DNA of 64,000 bases from Eunapius fragilis (Eukaryota; Porifera; Demospongiae; Spongillida; Spongillidae): assembly GCA_963681505.1 (NCBI GenBank), contig OY811971.1:3233278-3297277 (forward strand), given 5' to 3'. Each line of letters begins with the position of its first letter. The first letter of the stretch is position 1. The position numbers and the translations under genes were made by a program. Shown one piece after another: positions 9,769 through 20,714 of the stretch. A model generated the notes under the pieces. That model saw nothing but the letters and a program-made list of their open reading frames with translations, made no database searches and was not told where the DNA came from.

Positions 9769-11562
9769 ATGGATATGAAGGACGGTCGTTTCAGCTACAG
9801 GGAAATCTTTACCTACCTTTTAGACAGCAAGTACCTATCTGGCTTCTGCAAGGCAGATAAGTTGGCTTTACGAAAGAGAGCCAAGTTTTTCGAAGCAAAG
9901 GGTTCTGACCTTTTACTACATTGGTCGAGGTGAGAACGTGTATACTTGTAAAGTCTTGTAAATACTTTACTTCTCGTGCGTGAACACCAGACAAAACTGA
10001 TTATGGTGAAAGCCCGAGGACGCGGCTAGTTGTGGAGGATAGGGAGCAACGGCGAAGAATCGTATCGATTACCCACGAGGATGGTCACTTTGGTGTGAAT
10101 AGAACTTATGACACAATAGCTGCAAAATACTATTGGCCTGGCCTTTTCATGGATGCAAAACAGCAAGTAATATACTATCGCTGCTATATAGACGCACGAT
10201 TTATCACCGCATTTTGCTCTTTAGGTGACTGCTTGTGATCGCTGTCAGAGGATGAATAAGAAGTTTTAAAAACGTTGACAACAGAACTCCATCCCATTCC
10301 CGTTAAGGCTCACATATGGTGCCAAGTTGGAATGGACCTTATTGGGCCATTGTTAGTAACACCACGTGGTAAAAAGTACATTATTATGTTGACGGACTAT
10401 TTTTCAAAGTGGGCTGAAGCAATGGCGCTTCCTGACAAATCAGCATGTGGAGTAGCTAGATTTATGTATTCTGTGAGTTTCTAGATATGCAAATTAGGTT
10501 CCTTATTATGTTTCATTGTATTTTCAGACGATTTGTCGATTTGGAGGACCTGAAATTGTGATAACGGACCAAGGGAGAGAGTTTGTTAATGAATTGATGA
10601 AAGAGCTGTACCTGATAACCAAGACTCAGCATAGAATTACCAGTGCTTATCATCCTCGGGTATTCATTTCGTTTTTAATGCAAAATTGCACATTGGGTTT
10701 GTAAAGTGTAAGAGTGTCCTTGGGAATCAGAGGAAGATTAAGTAGTTAGTGTCATTAATTTGTCATTACTATAGACATTCCTATAATCCAATAAGTTTTG
10801 AAACTTGCACATTATACTGAATAGTGCAAATATTGTACTATACTATGTAGTGCCCCGTAATGTACTAATGAAGCAAGCTGCTATATGTATATGGGTCAAT
10901 GTTTGTAACTTATTGCACTATGTACTCAGACCAATGGGCTCACAGAACTATTTAATCAAGCATTGTTGAGAAACCTATGCAAATTGACAGATGATGAGAA
11001 AAGCAACTGGGATTTGAAGTGAGAAAAAGTACTAATGGGATACAGATGCTCTCGTCACGAAACAATTAAACGATCCCCATATTACATGTTGTTTCGAAAG
11101 GAGATGCGTTTACCGATTGATAGTGAAGTGATACCACCTCAAAACTTATATTCTTTAAACTCTGAGAATGAAGTTCAAGAAGTTATCCAGGTGCTGTTAG
11201 AAAGTAAATTGTTTGATAAAACAAGCTTGAATATTTCAGAGTCTCAGTGGGAACAGAAGAAGGTATATGGCAGGAAACATCAGTCTACTATACTGTCTGT
11301 TAATACAATGGTTTTAATGGAAAATTCATGTCAGAAACAGCGCAAGGGAGGGAAAATGGACGACCGTTACACTGGTCCATATTTCATTAATAGACATGTG
11401 GGAAAGGGGGTTTACGAGCTCAGAAATGCACATGATACAATTTTAAAGAAAAAGGTAAATATCAATAGATTGAAGATGTACACTTGCAGCAAAGACACAG
11501 AAGGTTCTAGTGATGACAAAGCAAAAGGAGAACATGAAGAGTTTAATCAGGAAGAACTTTAA
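9769..11562 (+). pseudogene. Integrase-type transposase of Ginger-like copy 2
   Basis: The ATG at 9769 opens MDMKDGRFSYREIFTYLL, matching the copy 1 N-terminus. Exon 1 ends at 9929 before GTGAGA, but a 1-base insertion spoils its last codons. Exon 2 (about 9990-10168) holds ITHEDGHFGVN, the His pair of the zinc finger. Exon 3 starts about 10227 with ACDRCQRMNKKF and is then broken by a small insertion before GMDLIGPL (first Asp). ITDQGREF (second Asp) lies near 10560 and NGLTE (Glu) near 10937. DDRYTGPYFINRHVGKGVYEL near 11360 is the GPY/F module. The acidic tail ends at 11562. All three catalytic residues survive but the frame does not. Confidence 0.75.
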
Positions 11563-11585
11563 AACAGCTCCATTCACCAAACCTT

Positions 11586-12060
11586 ATGTGCCTATGGAGA
11601 ACTGGAGCATCAGATCTTTTGTACAGCACAGAGGAAGATGATTACTTCGATGTAAGTGTGCATATGTTTTTTTATTACAAGTGTAAATCTTTTTATCAGC
11701 CAGAATCTCTGGATTTGCAAGGCAATGAATTTGCACTAAGCAAAGACCTCATGGTGTATCTGTGGACACAGTATTGGACCTTCTCAGGTAAAGAACCACT
11801 AAGAGAAGTTTATGATGGCGATTTCATCATTGTTGATGATGACCTTTATGATGATTTTAAGTTATTTAAAAAGAATGGTGAATCATTTGAGCACTGTATT
11901 GTTGAGGCAGTTGATATTCTTAAATATTGGAGCAGATCAATAATGAAAGAGATAAAAGCAGTTCACATCATAGGGAAAACATTTTTCTGATGTCTCCATT
12001 GGAGTTAGATGAATTCTGTAGTTGGGTCTTTGCAACAAGAAAGCAGAAGTTCACTCTGCA
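11586..12060 (+). pseudogene. Conserved linker domain of Ginger-like copy 2
   Basis: The blocks CLWRTGASDLL, EFALSKDLMVYLW, YDGDFIIVDDDLYDDF and LELDEFCSWVF line up with 842-1674 and with 24050-24420. A single-base break near 11985 separates the last block from the rest. The domain is unnamed to me. Its constant place between GPY/F and Ulp1 suggests a role in the transposase or in protease targeting. Confidence 0.55.
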
Positions 12061-12123
12061 AGGTATGTAAATGTTATAATACTAAATGATTTGTTTCTAC
12101 ATATCATTACTTCATTGATTATA

Positions 12124-12986
12124 GGTATACTAAAGAAGCTACCTCAAGAAGAACATGTATTTCATACACCTACTGAACTTTCAAACGAACATGAACTGGA
12201 TGCACCTACTGATGAACTTCCAGGAGGACATGTATTTGATGCATCGTCTGATGAACTAAAGAAGGGACGGTATGATAGGTTAGAAGTAGATGGTATAAAA
12301 CTGAACAAAACACAAAAGGATATATTGTCATCTACTGGATGGTTGGATGATAAGATTGTTAATGCTGCTCAATCATTGCTTCGTAAGCAGTTTGGTTTAG
12401 CAGGGCTTCAGAACACCACATTGGGATACACTTTAACATATGACATAATGCGCAAACAATTTGTTCAGATCTTGCACAACGGACAAAATCACTGGCTAAC
12501 AGTTTCAACCATTGGGTTGCAGTCATCCTACATTAACATATTTGACAATATGTATTCCACTTTGTCAAGCTTTTTTAAAGATCAAATTTGTGCTTTACTA
12601 TTTGCCAATGACAAGGTAATTAATGTTCAGATAAGCAAGAAAATACATATGATTGTGGTCTCTATGCTATTGCATATGCTACGAGTGTGTGTCATGGTGA
12701 TGATGTTTCTCAAATGAAGTATTACTTTGCTGAAATGAGACCACATTTGATGCACTGCCTTGATACAGGCATTATAACCCGATTTCCAAGCACACACAGA
12801 ATAAACGGACTCACGTTGGCTAAAGAAGGCATTCCTGTTTACTGTTATTGCAGAACAACACAAAAGGAAAATATGATTCAATGTCGCAATTGTAAGGAAT
12901 GGTTTCACTTGAAATGTGACCGTACAATATCCAGGAAAAACTGGAAAAAGCCCAACTATTCATGGCTCTGCAGAAACTGTTTATAA
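12124..12986 (+). pseudogene. Ulp1-like protease and PHD finger of Ginger-like copy 2
   Basis: The protease begins with TGWLDDKIVNAAQ, keeps the catalytic His in NHWLTVST (about 12490) and Asp in IFDNMYS, then loses the frame near 12630-12650. In the next frame the nucleophile appears in DCGLYAIAYATS (12651 onward). The open frame then runs to a complete PHD finger: YCYCR, IQCRNCKEW, FHLKCD and LCRNC, ending at the TAA at 12984-12986. In the family, PHD fingers bind histone H3 tails, which would fit chromatin-guided integration. The frameshift lies between Asp and Cys, so no active protease can be made from this copy. Confidence 0.75.
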
Positions 12987-13413
12987 GTGCATGCAATTTC
13001 GTGCATACTATTAGTGTATTGTGCACATCATTTTAAATGCTTGTGCTTCAGAAAATGCATGGGATAGTTCAGATCCTCAAGATGATACAATTGGGTTTAA
13101 CATATTCGATTACGAGCTTGAATTCATGACATAATAACTAATAAAAATTGGTCTATCTGGCTCTATCATAACATAATCGATCGAGCTGTGTATTAAGCAA
13201 TCTTGCATGTCTCTATCGACTCATCTACGCTGTATTGAGCATACCTCACCTGAAAAAGCACAAGCTAAAGCAACTTTATATTAAATGGAGAAATCGGTGT
13301 TATCGGTGATATTGTGGTACATAAGGCGAGTTAGTGCGTAGGAATGATGTTGACAGGGGGTCCCTAGTTTCACGAAGAGATCCCCAAATTTCCAGAAAAT
13401 AGGGACGGGGGGG

Positions 13414-13555
13414 CAGTGGCGAGGTGGCTTGGGGGGGGGGGGGGGGGGGGGGGGGGGGCAAACCCGCGTACGTTCGCATATTTGTCAGTATTTTCTAGTT
13501 TACTGGTGATTATGCGGAGAAATACTGGTTTGCCCCCCCAACCACACCGCCACTG
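13414..13555. mobile_element. 142-bp hAT-type MITE nested in the Ginger right end
   Basis: Ends are CAGTGGCGAGGTGGC and, inverted, CAGTGGCGGTGTGGTT. The flanks CGGGGGGG at 13406-13413 and 13556-13563 form an 8-bp duplication. A 29-base G run fills part of the element. CAGTGGCG ends and 8-bp duplications are typical of hAT elements. Confidence 0.75.
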
Positions 13556-13603
13556 CGGGGGGGTCCCCAATTTCATGGGATCCTCAATTTTACGTGACAC
13601 CGG

Positions 13604-14324
13604 TGTTAAGCTTTACTGCCATGCATCAGCTGAGCATGAACTACATACATATGCGGCTTGTGCTAGCAGCGTATATACATAGCTATGGTACCGATCGAGA
13701 AACTCAAACGGGCTACCCATAGACACATAATTTGTTACCATGACAACTGATATTGAAAAGATAATTTTCCTATTGGGAATTAGAGGAACAATTTTTTTTC
13801 CGGCTGAAAGTATATTTATGATGTGTTAATGTAACGGATCCTAATGCAGGTTTCTGTCTCATTTTTCCCCTCCAAAATCTTCACTTTGTACAGCTCATCG
13901 TAGTTCCTGATTGTCTCACAGATTGCTTCTTAATTTTATAGGCATAATGAGGAGAATAGAAAGGTTTAGAGGATCGTAACGAATCTTAAAACTGAGGGTG
14001 AGGATTCTTAGTCTGAAATAAAATATCGAGAGTATTACAGACCAAGAAAACCACTTTACTGTGAGAACATTCGTTGTTATATTGGAATTGAGGGGCAACC
14101 GATCCAAGTACATGTAGTTTCTATAGGTGTTAAAAATAGCGACACGCTTATAACTCGCGTACCAAGAAACGGATAGTGTAGCTCTTTTTTGCTATCAAAC
14201 CAGAAGACAAAAACGGTCATTTAAGTGTTTTATTCCAGTCTTCCAAAAAAGTTCGTGTTTACCTCGTCCTCAGGCCAATTCGTTGTCGTCGTCTTCTTCT
14301 TTTATATACAGATACACAAAACGC
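13604..14324. other. Gene-free stretch with part of an inverted module
   Basis: No convincing gene. From about 14125 to 14297 the sequence is repeated in inverted form at about 16390-16600 (words ATAACTCGCGTAC, ATTCCAGTC, ACCTCGTCC). The 13860-14110 part contains only short chance frames. Confidence 0.5.
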
Positions 14325-15010
14325 GTCTTCACTTCCAGCGGCTGTGTCCTTAGCTTCAATAAATGTCTCCATGTTGCCTCCACAAGATCCGAAAATGCTT
14401 TACACCTGCCTACACATGGCCTACCTGTGTGCGCATGTGCTGTAGTCAGCCTACAAAGTGTTCCTTGGGGTAGATAAAAAAAATGGCTGGTGGGAAAAAT
14501 TCTTGCAGTTCAGTACCTTGCCAAATTTTATCCTAGGGATGTAATTTGGCGGGGGATTAAAATTTCCTTGACAGAACGTTCCCGCGCCAACTGCATCGCT
14601 ATTTAGTTTCCTGCGTAATATCGATCTGCAAATCATGAAAGGAGGGAGTTTCCTTTTTCTGAAGGGGACGCAGCATGGCTGCCACCATCGCTGAGCCTTC
14701 GGCCAAGTCCAAACAAATCAATGATCATTGCTCATGCTGTGCTCAGATTCAACAAAGGATGTGAAAGCAAAGACCACTACATAAAAACTCTAGCTCAATT
14801 TACTAAAAGAACGTGACTTGTGATTGGAAACACACACTCACGCGCGTCCATTATATTCAATTCCCAAATGTGGGAGTCATTTTCTAATGGCTTATCGCGC
14901 TAAAACGAAAAGAATAAGCATGTCCATTTGTAATGGATACAATAACATGCTCCATTTCTTTGTTCTTTTCCTATTACCAAAGGAAGAAAAGAAAGAGCTG
15001 CATGATAAGT
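14325..15010. repeat. Duplicated promoter-like segment, copy B
   Basis: Near copy of 6035-6720, but the small minus ORF is truncated: the METFIEAKDTA start at 14372 diverges after about a dozen codons at the junction with the inverted module. The short plus peptide is retained at 14675-14764. Confidence 0.7.
14675..14764 (+). CDS. Short peptide ORF (29 aa), duplicate of 6390-6479
   Basis: Same reading as the copy at 6390 except for the last residues. Evidence for translation is weak; it may be a first exon or chance. Confidence 0.22.
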   Translation: MAATIAEPSAKSKQINDHCSCCAQIQQRM

Positions 15011-15339
15011 GCATCTCTTGTGCGTTGGCAAGAGACACGCCTGCGCTCCATGGCTCATCAGATGGACGGACAGAGACGTGGGGAACAGTCGTAAGGTACC
15101 ACACGACTGAAGGTGACCGGCGACACCGAAAGTCCACACACGATGCAGTTAGCATAAGCGTTAGTTCTTTGTGGATGCAACATCTGCTATCAAGTCCAGT
15201 GTGTAGAGAAATGCACCTCTTGTTGCAAATGACCTGTGTGATAATCTACACTATACACAGAACAGTACCAGTAAACTAACTAGTTGGCCAGCAATTTCGG
15301 ACATCCGTACACGTCTATGCATTGAAAACGCATGTAAAG

Positions 15340-15545
15340 TATTTTTTTTTCAAAAATTAACGCAGGAGGATTATTTTTTATAATATAATTAATGCATTTT
15401 TAGCTTTCATTTGACGAGCAGGAGAATCAACAACAAAATTAATTACTTTCGTTATTACGTAATCATTTTCTTTAGAGGTCAATAATGATTAATCAACATC
15501 AAATGGTGGGCGCGCACTTTTAGTGCACATTATAAGTGCTGGTAC
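15340..15545. repeat. Relic of PLAC8 3' flank
   Basis: The segment matches the sequence about 250-420 bases downstream of PLAC8 gene A (8529-8700), with words AACAACAAAATTAATTAC and ATTATAAGTGCTGGT. A part also follows gene B at 18040-18130. The PLAC8 gene itself is missing here. Confidence 0.6.
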
Positions 15546-15550
15546 TGCAA

Positions 15551-15600
15551 AACCTATATCTCACCAACTTTCTCAGAGGGAATGTTTCTATTTACTTGTT
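15551..15600. repeat. Solo end of the hairpin-element family
   Basis: CCAACTTTCTC followed by AATGTTTCTATTTACTTGTT matches the outer 45 bases of the hairpin elements. No partner arm is present on its left. Confidence 0.55.
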
Positions 15601-15753
15601 CATATCAGAAATGCCCTGCGTTCGAGTGTGTATGTGTGTGTGGGTGTGTGTACGTATGCGTGTGTGTTGTCTGTGCGTGTAACAACACGATGTCAGAGTG
15701 GGTTAAATTTGCAAGCATACTGCAGCTGGATCTGGCTACAACAGCTAGGTACA

Positions 15754-16020
15754 CAAGTAAAGAAAAACATTCTCTAACGAGAAAGTTGGTGGAATATAGG
15801 AATTGGAGGCAAAGGTGGTGTAAACAGGAGGGGAACAAGGTTTTGAGAAAAGGGTAAATGAGAAAAAAATCCTATATTTAGCACGTGTAAATGAAGTGCT
15901 AAATATGGTCTCATTTACCCTTTTATCAAAACCTTGTTCCCCTCCTTTTTACACCACCTTTGTCTCCGATTCCTATATCCCACCAACTTTCTCGTTAGAG
16001 AATGTTTTTCTTTACTTGTT
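15754..16020. repeat. Long hairpin element HP-1
   Basis: The left arm (15754-15884) and right arm (15896-16020) are near-perfect reverse complements around an 11-base loop. Outer parts read AACAAGTAAAGAAAAACATT inward and CGAGAAAGTTGGTGG; the inner part ends CCTATATTTAGCAC. Two other copies (34624-34873, 52782-53079) share the outer and inner words but have different stem interiors. It can be called a foldback MITE; any RNA product would form a stem of about 125 base pairs. Confidence 0.8.
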
Positions 16021-16057
16021 TCCTCTATATTTTCACTACGATTATTACTACTGGCAA

Positions 16058-16060
<3 letters not shown>

Positions 16061-16091
<31 letters not shown>
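16061..16091. repeat. Poly-C tract
   Basis: About 31 consecutive C. Similar G or C runs occur at 13431, 22295, 23027, 31687, 46929 and 48087. Confidence 0.9.
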
Positions 16092-16299
16092 TTCAATTAC
16101 CGTCACGAGCAGACGCCCGCTTTTGTTTGGGATCACTGTAAGGAACGCGGGAGAATTCTAACTCGTCGTCTGCTCTCCTGTTTTGTTTGCACAATTCTAA
16201 ATTTACGTAAATGTCGCCATGGGAACGCTTCTATCTAACACTAGGCATTACGTAATGATTAAGTATGTCCTTTTCATGCCTTTTCCATATACATCATTA

Positions 16300-16600
16300 T
16301 ATGATACCTGAAGATGTCTTTCCAGGAGATTCTAAAGCGATTGGTATAATTTGCGCTCTTTAAAACCATTCCTATCCGGAGTTATATTCACCCGAGAAGA
16401 AGACGACGACGACGACGACGACGGAGAAGATTTGGCCTGGGGACGAGGTAAAACACGAATATTTTTGTTCTCTTAAAGCAAACAGTTTGAGGACTGGAAT
16501 AAAGCATTAGAATGACCGTCTTTGCTACTGGTTCGATAGCAACAAAGAGCAACCCTATCCGTTTCTCGGTACGCGAGTTATACGCCGCTCGCGATTTTTT
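16300..16600 (-). repeat. Inverted copy of a GTC-containing upstream module
   Basis: On the minus strand this reads CGTGTTTTACCTCGTCC, a GTC run, ATAACTCC and ACCAATCGCTTTAGAAT. Related words in the same order precede the Lys/Arg-rich repeat genes at 33550-33660 and 49430-49540, and part is found at 14220-14297. It may be a mobile promoter module or the 5' part of a transposon. Confidence 0.45.
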
Positions 16601-16933
16601 TTAATGATTTCACGACCGGGTCAATTCCTATATAGCAACTACTATCGTAGTTCCTAATAGCTCAATACCCACACGTCAACCTCCATGCATGGGCATCAAA
16701 AGCTTGTATGATACTCAACAGGTCAAAATAAGTACCTGTGTGTGTGTGCGCATGTGTGTGTGTGCATGTGTGTGCGTACGTGTTAAATCACAAAGTCAGT
16801 GTGGGTTCAATTTGCAAGCATACTGGAATTGGTATACACATACAACAGTTAGGAATAGCAGGCACTACTGATCCACAGATCATACACATGGGAATCTATG
16901 ATATCCAATAGGTCAAAATAAAATAAGAGTACC

Positions 16934-16944
16934 TGTGTGTGTGT

Positions 16945-17039
<95 letters not shown>

Positions 17040-17040
17040 T
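16934..17040. repeat. (GT)n microsatellite
   Basis: Over 45 GT units, interrupted once by TAT. Two shorter GT tracts lie at 16738-16780 and 17187-17212, each embedded in a repeated unit with AGTACCTGTGTG and CACAATGTCAGT-like words, giving three diverged tandem units. Confidence 0.85.
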
Positions 17041-17438
17041 GTATGTGTTAATATCACAAAGTCAGTGTGGGTTCAATTTGCAAGCTTACTGGCTAATCAG
17101 GAACTGCTTATCTCAATCAATCTACCCACAGTGCACACAGGTCATCAAAAGCTTGTATGATACCAAACAGGCAAAAATAAGTACCTGTGTGTGCATGTGT
17201 GTGTGTACGTGTTAAATCACAATGTCAGTAGTGTGGGTTCAATTTGCAAGTATACTGGATTTGGCATACACATACAATAGGGAATAGCTTAACCCAGCAC
17301 TGATTATCTACCTACAGGTCAACCTCCATATTATATATGCAGACATCGACAATACGTAGATCGGACATAGTTCTTTTAATCTCGGTTTGCTTGGTAGTTT
17401 AAAATAAGAGCTTCGTTACGTACATGTCTCGTGAATCA

Positions 17439-17460
17439 CACGTGCATGAGCTCATATAAA
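17439..17460 (+). promoter_or_regulatory. Promoter of PLAC8 gene B: CACGTG box and TATA
   Basis: CACGTG at 17439-17444 and ATATAAA at 17454-17460, about 55 bases before the ATG. The first CACGTG of gene A has become TCTCGTG here. Confidence 0.55.
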
Positions 17461-17514
17461 GCGTGTGTACAATAATGATGATGACATCGTTTCAGTTCCA
17501 CATACTAGGACGTA

Positions 17515-17847
17515 ATGGCTGAAGCGGAGAATGTGAACTGGAGGTATTCCTTACTTGAAGCATGTTGCATTGATGATGGTTTAATGGTTGAAGCGTGTTT
17601 CTGCACTCCCTGCGTTTTCGGACGCAATGCGGAGGCTCTTGGCTACAACTGCTGTCAATATGGCGCTGGTTTATTTGTGCCACTTCTGGAACTATACCTT
17701 CGTATCAAGATACGGGGCGAAATAAGAGAGCGAAGAGGAATTCAGGGCGACACTGTGGGAGATTGTATCGACGCGTCGAGTTGGGGACCTATTGCAATTG
17801 TCCAGGAGACGATTGAAGTCCGAAGTATGAACATGCAGCGGTCATAA
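17515..17847 (+). CDS. PLAC8-family cysteine-rich protein, copy B
   Basis: This 110-residue frame has the same length as copy A and keeps FCTPCVFGRNAEALGYNCC and KIRGEIRERRGIQGDTVGD. The distal WCCGP motif of copy A has changed to SSWGP, so the second Cys pair typical of the family is lost. Extra Cys at 17-18 (ACC) and 47 may compensate. The last 17 residues (VQETIEVRSMNMQRS region) are identical between copies. The frame is intact with a conserved promoter, so it is probably a functional paralogue with altered metal or thiol chemistry. Confidence 0.78.
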   Translation: MAEAENVNWRYSLLEACCIDDGLMVEACFCTPCVFGRNAEALGYNCCQYGAGLFVPLLELYLRIKIRGEIRERRGIQGDTVGDCIDASSWGPIAIVQETIEVRSMNMQRS

Positions 17848-18181
17848 CTTGCTATACACGCTAGCCATATAGAATATACACCTGCATGCATGCAGTGTAT
17901 AGCGTTTGCAGTACTTGTGTGTGTATATACGTATATATATATGGTTAGTCTACTAATGATGATGAACAGCATAGGTCATGTCCAGCAATATCGTCACACA
18001 TACACGTTTGTACATTTGTAAACGCATGTTAAGTATTTCATTGTGTTCAACAATTGATGCAGTAGTAAATATAAGCAATGCATTCTGTTACTTATCGCTT
18101 TCGTTTTGCGAGCAGGAGAATCAACAACAAAATCAACACCGCGTCCATGAGAATCGAATACTTTTTTGGCCTATTTTGTAG

Positions 18182-19020
18182 AATTCACTTTTTGGAAAAT
18201 TAGTCGGAACGGTACCAAGTGCCACAAATACCGGTGTACTATGTAGTTCAACTCCTTAGACGATGTTGGAAGCTACTGGCAGTCTTGCAACTACTTCCTC
18301 TGAGGACTTAAGTTTGTTTAGAGTCGAGCGGGTAAGATCGCTACTGGAAACGGGACACATTATTCTGATAAGGATTCTGAGTTTAAAAACAGTATAGACA
18401 TAGCGTTTGAAACAATTCCTGCATGCAGTGACCTATTATGCTAGCGTCGAAACACACACTAAAACTTCTTTGGATCTCGACTCCGGACCCAAATATTGGT
18501 CGTGCAAACACCTAACTTTTTTTTTTTTTTAAAGAAAGAAAAAGGATTATGTTTACATGTACATGTACAAAGTGTTAGATACGAGTTAAATAATGAAGTT
18601 AAATGATATAGATCATTTGGCCATACGTAAGCATTATTCGACGTGATGTGGGTCTCAGTTACACGCATACATATATTTATCGTGGACACTAACCTGTATG
18701 TTTTCCAAAGTGACTCGGTTCTACGTTTTTTCGGTTACGAAGCGTAGCTGAGGACACTTTGTTCCTATAGGCAATTAAAACCGGGCAATTACGGGCACGG
18801 GCCCATACATTGCCCAGTTTTAATGAACCTAAAAAATGCTGGATCCGCCACTGGCGTTAGGTCCCTTAATTTCAACGTAGGAAGTCAGGGGTAAGTCTAT
18901 CTAGTTGAGTTGCCTGGGTGTGGCCTGTACAATGGGCAAGAATGGGTTAATGTTTAAATCTCTCAAGCTGCACGCTGGTCGATTGGTCTGGGCAAGAATG
19001 TCTAGCCACTAGTCGTTTTA
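18182..19020. other. Intergenic repeat debris
   Basis: GGAAAATTAGTCGGAA near 18195 recurs near 61700, and ATGCTAGCGTCGAA with GACCCAAATATTGGTCGTG (18437-18511) recurs at 63138-63235 partly inverted. At 18838-18853 the word GGATCCGCCACTG is the terminus of a CAGTGGCGG-type hAT element whose other end I cannot find. An ATTAAAAC/GTTTTAAT inverted pair spans 18775-18826. No gene. Confidence 0.45.
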
Positions 19021-19130
19021 ATGTCTGGATGTGGTCTGTACACACGACACACACACACACACTCCCACACAAAACACACACTCACAAACATACTCCTAGC
19101 TCTTTTCTCTTTTTCCTGGGGTGAATATTA

Positions 19131-20290
19131 CTGTTTTGTTCATACATGTGTCCAAAAAGCATATATGCGGTTGTGTATTTTGTCTGTTCCAGCTGCCTAC
19201 ATGTACCTTTTTGTGATTGTGGATACATGTACATGTATTTATTTTTGAGGTCTCCTTTTTATTACAGGGATAAATGGTATCTCCCAGCTAGCAAGGTGAT
19301 GAAAAGAAGCTTATTGTGACCACCCAAATATTATACTGATACCTGTGCTCTCTTCAGGATGGTGGATGGCTGTAACAAGGTTGCTCTGGTTGTGAGTTCC
19401 ATCTCTAAGCACTGTGTACGTTTATGTCCCAATCCCTCCTCCCCATTGAAGGGCTTAGTGTAGGAGAGGACATGTGATGAACTTTCTGATTAAGGGAACA
19501 GACTAAACAGAGCCCGTGATGTGGTGAATTTCCCAGAAGGGGTTAAGTAATATACCCGAGAAAAATGAGCCCTGTGGATGTGGTGAACTTTCTGGTTAAG
19601 GTGTGAGGGGTTAAATAACATAGTCGATAAAAAATACCCCTGTGGTTGTGGTGTATTTTCCATGAGTGTGAGGGTTATCTTTAAGGAGCCTAACTGACAA
19701 ATAAAGTTCTGAGGGTGCAGTGTGCATTCCTGGAGTGTGAGAGGTTAAGGCACATAGCCTACAACATAAGACCCATGTGGGTGTGGTGTAATCTCCAGGA
19801 GTGTGAGGGGTTAAGGAACATCGCAGACAATACACACACTCCTCACTTCTCACCACACCCACAGGTTTCGTATTGTTGTTGGCTGTGTTCCAATTCCAAT
19901 AGTGCAAAGGGTCAAGCCAGATCTATCAAAGAGAGCCCTGAATGTGATGTACATTATAAGGGAACTACTGTTTGTTAATATTAAAAGCCTATGTACATAT
20001 ATGGTTGTGTATTTGTTTCTTCGAGCTGCCTACATGTATGTATCTGATTGTGGATTTGTGAGGTGTCTATTTTTTATTACATGTACAGGTATATGGATAT
20101 AACCCTAGATAGGTGATAAGAGAAGCGTATTGTGACCACTCAAATGTCATACTGACACCTGTGCTCTCTTCAAGATGGTGGATGATCTGTAACAAGGTTG
20201 CTCTGGTTGTGAGTTCCATCTCTAAGCACTGCGTATGTCCCAATCCCTACTCGCCTCTGAAGGGATTAGTGCAGGAGATGACGAGTGAGG
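19131..20290 (+). repeat. Direct segmental duplication with internal 75-bp tandem units
   Basis: The block 19131-19460 is repeated at 19970-20285 (shared words GCTGCCTACATGTA, ACACCTGTGCTCTCTTCA, AACAAGGTTGCTCTGG). Between them, 19480-19860 holds about five diverged units with GTGTGAGGGGTTAAG. No coding signal was found. Confidence 0.7.
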
Positions 20291-20299
20291 CACTCTGCC

Positions 20300-20575
20300 T
20301 TTCATAGCGGAGGAGGGGGTGGGACTAAGCCCTTCGGACGGGAGGAGGGGTTAGGACTAAGCCCTTCAGAGGGGAGGAGGGGTTGGGACTAAGAGTAACA
20401 GATAGGGATGGGACTAAGCCCTTCTGAGGGTAAGAGCGGTACGGACTAAGCCCATTTGAGGGGAGGAGTGCGATGGGCTAACCCTTTCAGAGGGGAGGAG
20501 GAGAACGGGACAAAGCGGGAGAGGGGGATGGGACTAAGCTCTTCTGAGGGAAGGAGGGGTTGCTACATATTGAGG
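20300..20575 (+). repeat. G-rich tandem repeat, unit about 37 bp
   Basis: At least six diverged units of GGGACTAAGCCCTTCNGAGG followed by GGAGGAGGGG. The first unit appears to have grown from the end of the preceding duplication (CAATCCCTACTCGCC region on the opposite strand). Confidence 0.7.
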
Positions 20576-20714
20576 TACAAGATATAGGAGGGGGTTGGGA
20601 AGTGTAGAGTTAGTAAGCCTTACAAAAGCTCACCATCGGGGTAATGAATAAGAATGAATCATGTTAGCAGATGCAGTTTATAGCCTGGGAGTTCACCTAG
20701 ACAACCATATCTTA

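Larger units (their letters stand above)
9608..13599 (+). mobile_element. Ginger-like DNA transposon, complete copy 2
   Basis: Both ends begin TGTCACGTAAAATTG reading inward, and the terminal inverted repeats extend for roughly 90 bases with GGGGACC blocks. The element is flanked by CCGG on both sides (9604-9607 and 13600-13603), a 4-bp duplication as expected for Ginger elements. Inside, on the plus strand, are an N-terminal domain, HHCC finger, DDE integrase, GPY/F module, linker domain, Ulp1 protease and PHD finger. Several small indels break the frames, so it is probably inactive although structurally complete. A 142-bp hAT-type MITE sits in its right inverted repeat. Confidence 0.85.
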
